Shown here: in pieces, positions 56,616 to 64,000 of the stretch
Numbering within the stretch: position 1 is the first letter of the stretch
Layout of the letters: the number at the start of each line of letters is the position of its first letter
Assembly: GCA_936450465.1 (NCBI GenBank)
Contig: OW388296.1
Coordinates: forward strand, 34,930,586-34,994,585
Origin: Gibbula magus
Lineage: Eukaryota > Mollusca > Gastropoda > Trochida > Trochidae
Reading direction: 5' to 3'
Length of the DNA stretch: 64,000 nucleotides
Program-made: the position numbers and the translations under genes
The notes under the pieces: generated by a model
Told to the model about the DNA's origin: nothing
The model's database searches: none
What the model saw: only the letters and a program-made list of their open reading frames with translations

Positions 56616-58069
56616 GCTCCTATTCATTATGTAATAAATGTTGGTATTGCCATAATGCAATTAAGAATTAAAACAATATAATGCAAAGGTGTATGATATT
56701 CATAACGAATGTTGATTTATGTGTAACCAATTTTGATAATAATTAACAGGGGTCATGACCTAAAAAGGTTTTTTTCATTTTCTTCTACAGCCCCAGGCCA
56801 TTATTGCAATAGCTTACAGTGGTGAATTGTATGCAAAGAATTGTACCCGGTATATTCATTATTATATAATGTGTGTACGATCTTAAAAAATAGTATGATC
56901 TCTCCACCACATTATTATATGTTTGATACCAGCAATTTATTTCCAAGCTTTGTGTTGCACTTTCAACACATATATATAGCAGATTGGCAAAGTTATGGTA
57001 ACAAAATATTTTTAAACTGCTTTAATCGTTTCACTACCTAGATTCTTATTACTACATTCCATTATCTGACCATTGCTATAAAGTCCACTCCATAACATAC
57101 CCCACTTATTATCTCCTGATGAGCTACAGAGGCCATGGCTCTATTTTTTATATCACAATAAACCGAAAAGAATAATCTTTTATTCTATATAAAATGCGCA
57201 TATTTATTCACAGAAATAAAGATACAATTTTACCTTTCTGAGAGGCATGTGAAACCAAACGGCACACAAACTAATCAACATATTTTCATCAGTTATGGTT
57301 CGAGGTTAGCTTTTATTTGAAAGGTCAAACAACATAACCATATTTGGGTTGACATGTGCTTATTTGTCAACTGGTTCGAGATTATGATTTCTTGGAAAAG
57401 TGCGATGAACGACTGTTTGCAATGCCGCATACATGTTGTAAGTATTTACGATTTGATAGGTGGAAATAAAGACAAACTTTACATATAGCTATAGAATTAT
57501 AACCAAAGGTCACATTCTAATAAATTTTATATCATTGTGAAGCTAGACATCTTTTCTTCAATTCCTTATATGGATTTTTTTCGTTTGGTATTTATGATGT
57601 TACGAGGCCCGAATTAAAGACAATCTTTTGAAAGTAATAGAATAAAAACGAAAATTCATTCAAAGTTTTGGGTGTGAATTAGCTATTTGTGTACGGGTGT
57701 CACTACTTGAATTTGTATTGAACACCCATATATATTCCTTATTCGCCATGTAGATGCGGTATATTTTGTAAAAAGGGTACCGGAATCGCCGCCTGAAAAT
57801 TCCGCCAGCAGAGCTAGTTAGTGCCAAAGGCCAAACTACTGCTGCGAGCTGCGAGCCTGTAAATTCCGCCACAGGAGCTAAAATTGGTAAAATATATATA
57901 TATACGCAACGTAAGGGTTAAATCATTAAACTGTTACATCATCGGTCACATGTCACAAAGCTGTTATTTATGTTTTGTTATGGAGAAAGGCCTTAATATA
58001 AGCTGCGCTTATTGGCCAATCCCCTTCGTCTTGTAATTTATGGCGAAATAAATATGTTTAAACCATATA

Positions 58070-58115
58070 CTTACTCCTTCATCAGGTGGAATGAATCACC
58101 TGATGAAGGAGTAAG
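58070..58115. repeat. Perfect 19-bp palindrome made of two opposed CTGATGA segments
   Basis: CTTACTCCTTCATCAGGTG and CACCTGATGAAGGAGTAAG are exact complements around an 8-base spacer. Each arm matches the 5' half of the hammerhead-like core at 49.2 kb. Confidence 0.9.
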
Positions 58116-59059
58116 CATTTGCTACAAAATGTCATGTATACATCTTATTTGTGTTTACAATTTTTTTTTAAAGTTTCCATGCTAACCATGAAACCGATAA
58201 TGCTTCAAATAAAAATTAATTTGTGTCAATCATGATTCTTTTGTCAAACAAAATGTCAAACCATTCACATATAAAGCAATCGAAATGAGACAGATTTATC
58301 TTTGTCAACCGTGATGTACCATGAATCCTAGTAATTAAAGCAAATCTAGAGCCAATATACTTGGAAGACTGTCCAATTGTGGTCTATTTGCTGCACAATG
58401 AACACGCTGACGTCAATGCTCGTTTATAGAGAGTGTTTGAGATCTACATTCGAGTCATCGCTCCCTTTTTAAGTTAATGACCATCAGTGTTCACTGGGAT
58501 TATAGCAGGAGCTATTAGCATCTCAAATGTGGACGGATATGTGGGCTCAGATGACCCAGAAGTTGTCATGAGTTGCCTGAAATGTCCATATATAGAATTG
58601 TAGTTAATCCTTGGAAGAGCGTAAAGACTACGGTATCAAGTCATTATCAGTGGTGTTGATATCAGTTTGATTGTCGAGTCTGATCTTCCTGTGTTTGGTG
58701 TCAGTATATGCTCTTGATTGCTTTGTTTTCTTTGTGTTCAAATAGTAGATCTTACCTGTTGTATAAATATGTAATCATAGTTAATAACTTTGATCTACAC
58801 CTGAACTCAGGTAACGACACTCTGAGAAGTTTTTTTATAACACTTTTGTATTAATGTTATGATTTAATAATGACTATTTATTGTCCCGTGAAGATAACTT
58901 GTATCCAGAAATATTGTTTTTGTATCCCTAGCCACTTTTAATTACATAATGAGGGTTCATCTCAACGTTTAAGACATGAAGAAACACAAGCACTCACTGT
59001 ATACACCACCAGATCTGGATAGAATAGTGAGGCAGACACATGTAGACTGTAGTAGAGGA
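58116..59059. other. Unannotated noncoding stretch
   Basis: Nothing recognised beyond a T-run near 58162. Confidence 0.4.
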
Positions 59060-59235
59060 TATAAGGGGGTTTGGCAACATTGACTGCAATAAGGAACTGT
59101 CCTGTAAAAATTCAGGTTTAATACTTGATTTAGATCAGTGTCATGTTTCAATATTTCCAACCCACGTTTGCAGATTTCATTGCAGTGGTGTTGCAGGCTT
59201 TCTGTCTACAACTAACTGCAGTCAGCTGGCTTCCA
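59060..59235 (+). mobile_element. Decayed type 1 SINE
   Basis: GGCAACATTGACTGCAATAA, GGAACTGTCCTGTA, GTTTGCAGATTTCATTGCAG and GTTGCAGGCTTTCTGTC follow family order, but the head and 3' end are worn away. Confidence 0.65.
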
Positions 59236-59609
59236 AAGGCCCACAACACAGTCAGTCTGGTGTGCTGTGTGTGTTGACATGTAATTAGATGCTCATTGGT
59301 TTTACATTGTACATGTTAGCAGCGTGTCCTCAAGGTTGTCTTGATGCTTGGCATGGCACATCTCTGACCACAGTCAGTTTGATCATGCAGTGAAAGTTTA
59401 ATCTCTCCGTGCTCACAGGCTTCTGTGTTCTCAGGAAATAGAATGCAGATGTCTCCTCCATGTCAATTTGAGGATGGTCCAGCCTGCTCACATTCTGCTG
59501 TATTATCAAGTGATAGCTGTTTATGGGGCAGGTTTGTGTATGATCAATGGAGACAGTCATCAACTCAAGTGGCAGTGCTTGACCATGCAGCATCTCTTGA
59601 TGTCCGTTA
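59236..59609. other. Unannotated noncoding stretch
   Basis: Short frames overlap on both strands. None has a domain. Confidence 0.35.
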
Positions 59610-60066
59610 GCTGCCTCTCTCCGCCTCTCTCCATTTCTCTCTGCCTCTCTCCGTCTCTCTCTGTCTCTCTCGATCCTTTTCTCTCTGCCTCTCTCCGTCT
59701 CTCTCCGTCTCTGTCTGTCTCTCTCTGACTCTCCGCCTCTCTTCGTCTCTCTCTGCCGCTTTCTATCTTTCTCCGTCTCTCTCCATCTCTCTCTGCCTCT
59801 CTCTCTCTGCCTCTTTCCGTCTCTCTCCGTCTCTCTCTGCCTCTCGTCTCTCTCTTCCTCTCTCTGCCCCTCTCCATCTCTCTCCGTCTCTCTCTGCCTC
59901 TATCTTTGCATCTTTCCGTCTCTCTCCGCCTCTCTTCGTCTCTCTCCGCCTCTCTCCGCCTCTCTCCGTCTCTCCGTCTCTCCGTCTCTCTCCGTCTCTC
60001 TCTGCCTTTCTTCATTTCTTTCCGCCTCTCTCCGTCTCTCTCCGTCTCTCTCCGCCTCTCACTGCT
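59610..60066. repeat. Polypyrimidine CT tract (TCTCTCCGTC type)
   Basis: About 455 bp that are nearly all C and T on the plus strand, with G every 8-12 bases (TCTCTCCGTCTCTCTCTGCC). Repetitive Arg/Glu or Ser/Leu frames across it are artefacts of the composition. Confidence 0.92.
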
Positions 60067-60790
60067 TGAGACTATAGTCTGGTGCCGCACTATCATCTAA
60101 TGCTAGTGGTTAATTGGTGATATCCCTGTCCTCTGGAGCTGTCACATATCTGTAATGTATTGCTGATAAAAGTGTACTTGCTACAATTGAATTAATTGTA
60201 ATTCAAATTCTATGAAAAAAATGTTGTAGTCTCTATTTTTTCTAAAGTTAAAACTGTCACTTTTGAAAAAAATGTTGGTGTATGGATCGACCAATTAATA
60301 GTGTTTACACACAGCTAGGTGATTGATAACCCTCCCCAAGTTGCCAGGACATTAGGAGATGTGTCCTGAACAAGAGATCTCTGTCTCCTGGAATGTCTCC
60401 AGTTGGTCTCAAGACTCCTCTTGTATAATGGTTGTTGAGTGTCAAGTGAGATATCAAACTCAACTTGTGTGGTCAAATGATTTGGATGCCCACCTTGTGA
60501 ATTGTATACTGCGTTGGTTCGGTCAATGCTCCAGTTGTAACAAAACATGCTTCCCACTCATTGAGGGACTCTAAATGTCACAGACATTAACTGAGATGAA
60601 GAAATATCCATCGTAATTTGACTGCTTAATTTTTACTTGTTGTCAGTGACAGTAATCAGGAATAAGAGTGATGCTTCCTACTCCCTCAGTCCAAATCTTG
60701 TTGAATTAAAAATCTAGTGTTGGGTTCCCTCACCATGTCATCTAAGGAACCTGACGTAGAGCATGGAGGAAAGCCTGCACATCAGACATC
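60067..60790. other. Unannotated noncoding stretch
   Basis: Frames at 60315-60574 overlap on both strands without a recognisable domain. Confidence 0.4.
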
Positions 60791-61391
60791 GATTGAACCC
60801 TGTCTCAATCTTGGGTTGGCTGATTGAACCCTGTCTCAATCTTGGGTTGGGCTGATAGAACCCTGTCTCAGTCTTGGGGTGGACTGATTGAACCCTGTCT
60901 CAATCTTGGGTGGGCTGATTGAACCCTGTCTCAATCTTGGGTGGGCTGATTGAACCATGTCTCAATCTTGGGTTGGGCTGATTGAACCCTGTCTCAATCT
61001 TGGGTTGGCTGATTGAACCCTGTCTTAGTCTTGGGTGGGCTGATTGAACCCTGTCTCAGTCTTGGGGTGGGCTGATTGAAACCTGTCTCAATCTTGGGTG
61101 GGCTGATTGAACCCTGTCTCAATCTTGGGTGGGCTGATTGAACCCTGTCTCAATCTTGGGTTGGGCTGATTGAACCCTGTCTCAATCTTGGGTGGGCTGA
61201 TTGAACCCTGTCTCAGTCTTGGGTTGGCTGATTGAACCCTGTCTCAGTCTTGGGGTGGGCTGATTGAACCCTGTCTCAGTCTTGGGGTGGACTGATTGAA
61301 CTCTAACTTAGTCTTGGGGTGGGCTGATTGAACCCTGTCTCAATCTTGGGTGGGCTGATTGAACCCTGTCTCAGTCTTGAGATGGGCTGAT
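60791..61391. repeat. 31-bp minisatellite
   Basis: About 19 copies of GCTGATTGAACCCTGTCTCA plus ATCTTGGGTGG at 30-33 bp spacing (60911, 60942). Variants differ in the G run and in CAATC versus CAGTC. Confidence 0.93.
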
Positions 61392-62029
61392 AAATAATAA
61401 AATATTGGTATTCTGCTCGGCACTTACTTCACACAGATCATGTCAAGAGGAGTTAGTACTAGATCTAGGAATCTTTTATCGATACATGTGTAGACTTAAA
61501 ATGATACTCCATTCCTGATGAATTTGTACAAATTCAAGAGTTCTTAATATTGTAAACGTAAAATACATACAATACAGGCCATTAGTCCAATTAGATTAGC
61601 TCTCTTGTCTTTATCCCCAAACCCCTCACCTCTCGATCCCCCAGAACTTTCTCCCCATTTCATCTTCGCTCCATGTCCATTTCCTCTCCCGAGCGAATTT
61701 TCTCCACTATTTGGAGCAAAAAAAACCTTAATTACTGGACACCTAGGACCTTTCTTGAATGTCAACGACTCTACCAAAGTAGCTTGTTTAACTTGAAACA
61801 TCTGGGGAATGGAATAATCATTGTGTCTCAGCAAGTGCCACTGGTCTAGCTGTCATCTTGGCTTTTTAACTCAATTATCGGGAAAACATGTTTACTCCCA
61901 CAAGCATCACGAACATGATCAAATGCTTTACAATGTAAACAGTTTGACATATATAAGTCAACAATATATATCTTTAAAAGAACTAATTATCCCCCACACC
62001 AACGAAGTATAAGAATGATCTCTATGAGT
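61392..62029. other. Noncoding stretch
   Basis: A C/T-rich segment at about 61610-61700 stands out in composition. The short frames through it have no domain. Confidence 0.35.
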
Positions 62030-62400
62030 CCAGGTTTCGTTTTCGGAGCAGAATTAAAAAACTGTAAGGCTTAGCTCAATGAAACTTGGTATGTGGAACA
62101 ATCATCATGTGTAGATGAGTATTTTGAGGTTTTCAACTTCTTTGGATTTTTGTTTTTGAGCTTTATGCACTTTCCCTTCCAAAACAGATCTTGAAAACTG
62201 TTAGGCTGAGATTAATACAGCTTGGGAAGTGGAAGCAGGAATTTATTACTAATAATTTGAGTAGCTCCGAGAAAAATGTGGATGATTAATGTTTCATTAA
62301 AGAATAAAGCTCCACAACCGCTATTCAATATATTTCAAACTTTCCCCCCTTGGTGGGGGATACAGACGACTGTCTGCTTGTTTCATTTCATTGATTTTTC
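62030..62400. repeat. Remnant of a GAAACTTGGTATG-type dispersed repeat
   Basis: Contains AATGAAACTTGGTATGTGG and, at the end, TGGTGGGGGATACAGACGAC. From memory, the latter is a frequent 3' hairpin-type end of mollusc repeats. Similar sequence lies near 2100-2430. Confidence 0.45.
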
Positions 62401-63287
62401 ATATTAATATTTTTGTCTCAATAAAAAGTGGTATAAATATTTGATTAAAAAATGTTCATGTAAAACTTGACAGAAAGTAATAATTTTATATGTATCAAAA
62501 TTACGTTCAGTGTTTTTGTTCAAGAAATATTGTTAAACAAAGTAAGTTTAGTTTTGTGATTTCAAACATGGCTACTGAAATGTGGTCTCTTATACTAATG
62601 TTTTGTGAAACAATTCCGCTGGTATGTGTATGAAATCCCTCTGTTGTGTTTATTTTTTAGATGATCAATTTATTCATAGCATGGTGTATCTTATTTCCTG
62701 TGTGGATAAAGAAACTTATATAGATTCTAAATGACATGAAATGGAATATGAATATCAAGAAATAATATCATATACATGGATGTATGGCGAAAACTTTGCT
62801 TCCAATTTCACTGAGTAAGTTTAGCTTTCAATATATCTGTACAACCCAATCTAACACATAAACTCTGAAAAAAGTATTAATTCTGAAAATATAATTTTAT
62901 TGAATATTAAAAAACCTCTGAGTAAGGCTCATCATATTGATAAAATGTTGATATTTTCAGGAAAAAAATGCTTTTTAGATGAAGTATTAGACTACAGTAC
63001 AACCATATAAAGCAGTAACCGACACTTCAGTCATGAAGTCATATTGTTATTGCCCAACACCTTGTTTATATTATATTTGTTTATATATAGTATGTATAGT
63101 ATAGGTATACCAATTTAGCGTAGGAACAGTGGTGTGTGGGAGTGTGGAGTAGCTGTGTGGATACTTAAAGTTGCTTGCATCTCGTATTTAAATCTGTCAC
63201 ACCAGCTACCGCTAATTGTCGAATCTTAATTCACCAAAATATAACCCTCTGTAATAGTGTCAACTTGATTGTGTTTGAATCATGTAA
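62401..63287. other. Unannotated AT-rich noncoding stretch
   Basis: No frame, array or TIR pair is supported. Confidence 0.4.
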
Positions 63288-63289
63288 TA

Positions 63290-63457
63290 CAGTGGAAGTC
63301 CTTTAAACCGGCAGCCCTCAACAATGGCACAAAAATTTGGTCCCTAACTATTTAGTTCTTAAACATAAGCTCTCTAAACTGGCATGCTCACAATACCACT
63401 CACAATACCGGCTTTTCTGTCCAGTCCCAATGAGTGCCATTTAGAGAGCTTCCACTG
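63290..63457. mobile_element. 168-bp Tigger-like MITE
   Basis: CAGTGGAAGTCCTTTAAACC and, read from the right, CAGTGGAAGCTCTCTAAATG are imperfect TIRs. TA lies on each side (63288-63289, 63458-63459). An inner AAGCTCTCTAAACTGGCA is a further copy of the terminal motif. Confidence 0.85.
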
Positions 63458-63626
63458 TAATAACACATGCAAGAGGAATGTCCCCTCAACTTACATTTCC
63501 ACAAAAATACCCTGATAAAACTCTCTCATGCCAAATGTGTGCAATGATAGTATGTGCAATAAATTAGCCCATGGATAGTTGAAGCTTGTAGTTTGTAGAG
63601 TCTGTGACTATGTATTGTGTGTTATG

Positions 63627-63700
63627 ATCACCGTGCACCAACCTGCCTGGATAATTAGTTATTATCACCGTGCACCAACCTGCCTGGATAATTAGTTATT
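63627..63700. repeat. Exact 37-bp tandem duplication
   Basis: Two identical copies beginning ATCACCGTGCACCAACCTGC at 63627 and 63664. Confidence 0.95.
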
Positions 63701-64000
63701 ATCAGAAGCTTACATCTGATATAAAGATGTAAGTGGCAGTGTATGAAATCAGCTCGAGGAGAATTAAGCCAGTCCAAAACCATTCTTTACATCAAAGAAA
63801 ACCCTGATATGTTACCAGCCCAAACCCAGAGTTCCGGGGTTCCGGGCTGGTGGCCGGGTCTTATGAAATGGTTTGACTATAGAATGTGAGTGAGTGTTTA
63901 GTGAATGTGAATTTGTATTGAGGGTATATTTATCTGCTATAGTATCTGACACTTATATCAAGCAGGCTGTTTACAGTGTGGGTGAGCTTGCAGCTAATGT
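63701..64000. other. Unannotated noncoding end of window
   Basis: Nothing recognised apart from a GC-rich patch at 63830-63860 (CCGGGGTTCCGGGCTGGTGG). Confidence 0.35.

Larger units (their letters stand above)
54840..57150 (+). mobile_element. Mollusc-type AGCTCATC..GATGAGCT element (nested)
   Basis: The 5' end TTTTTAGCTCATCTGGCC folds on itself (GGCC TGAAA GGCC, then GATGGGCT) and leads into a GTCC microsatellite. The 3' end GATGAGCTACAGAGGCCATG forms a second hairpin (AGAGGCCATGGCTCT) before a T-run. AGCTCATC and GATGAGCT are mutually inverted. From memory, repeats with this start, GTCC run and hairpin-plus-T end are widespread in molluscs. The interior holds four 147-bp repeats and 1.5 kb of AT-rich sequence without a protein. 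Confidence 0.7.
54182..57917. mobile_element. piggyBac-like nonautonomous element with nested insertion
   Basis: TTAA at 54178-54181 is followed by CCCTTAACTTGCG. The right end, read in reverse, is CCCTTACGTTGCG, ending at 57917 against TTAA (57918-57921). A TTAA duplication and a CCC-starting TIR (11 of 13 bases match) are the piggyBac hallmark. The outer parts (54182-54838 and 57151-57917) are richer in G, C and CpG than their surroundings. The right end has a subterminal direct repeat (ATTCCGCCAGCAGAGCTAG / ATTCCGCCACAGGAGCTAA). No transposase is visible. The 2.3-kb element at 54840-57150 lies inside. Confidence 0.7.

Noticed and set aside
59560..60100. Arg/Glu-rich frame of 178 codons on the minus strand and Ser/Leu frames on the plus strand
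   Set aside because: They arise from the polypyrimidine tract. Absence of stops follows from the lack of A on one strand.
61505..61545. Hammerhead-like motif (CTGATGA with a following stem)
   Set aside because: CTGATGA is followed by a palindromic stem, but the GAAA element is replaced by CAAGAG and no stem I forms.

Overview
The window is eukaryotic, AT-rich and almost free of genes. I found no bacterial operon structure, no rRNA and no intact functional tRNA gene. A tRNA-derived SINE recurs about ten times. It has a TAGCGCAGTGG box A, a GGTTCGAATCC box B and a 3' end reading AAAGCGGCGTTAAACC followed by CTCACCTCACC. Several other repeats are of kinds I know from marine molluscs: an AGCTCATC/GATGAGCT element carrying a GTCC microsatellite, and a LINE C-terminal CSCG..HFFFVC block. 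Together these suggest a gastropod mollusc, perhaps a vetigastropod such as an abalone. The organism call is inference from repeats and was not checked by any search.

The only candidate host coding sequence is an open frame from base 1 to a stop at 205-207, which could be the end of a final exon. Everything else is intergenic or intronic sequence filled with transposable elements and tandem repeats.

Layout: 1.6-2.0 kb, 27-bp minisatellite. 2.7-4.3 kb, SINEs. 5.29-6.92 kb, TIR element with TA target site. 7.15-7.71 kb, Tigger/pogo-like MITE. 7.9-10.1 kb, adjoining 66-bp and 111-bp satellites. 12.07-14.08 kb, small MITE, fold-back, tRNA-Met-like SINE, and a hAT-like element with a perfect 8-bp duplication. 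15.6-16.0 kb, snapback element with CRE-like sites. 17.9 kb, a hammerhead ribozyme-like motif. 20.19-21.96 kb, relative of the 5.3-kb element. 22.3-24.1 kb, two adjacent 42-bp minisatellites. 25-31.5 kb, fold-backs, SINEs and two copies of an AGGTGCT element. 37-38 kb, 77-bp minisatellite. 38.7-45.1 kb, SINEs, a palindromic MITE, an intact TTAA-flanked AGGTGCT element, the second snapback copy and a hAT-like remnant. 49.2 kb, a second hammerhead-like core. 51.3-53.2 kb, minisatellite with a 291-bp higher-order period and a 565-codon open frame. 53.5-54.15 kb, LINE reverse-transcriptase remnant. 54.18-57.92 kb, piggyBac-like element with a 2.3-kb element nested inside. 58-64 kb, palindrome, CT tract, 31-bp minisatellite and a 168-bp Tigger-like MITE.

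The most interesting signal is RNA-level. The plus strand at 17911-17964 fits the hammerhead consensus, with all three stems formed and a very short palindromic stem III. Related but degraded pieces lie at 30.4, 49.2 and 58.1 kb. This suggests an old population of Penelope-like or retrozyme-like retroelements carrying self-cleaving RNA. No gene pathway can be reconstructed from the window.
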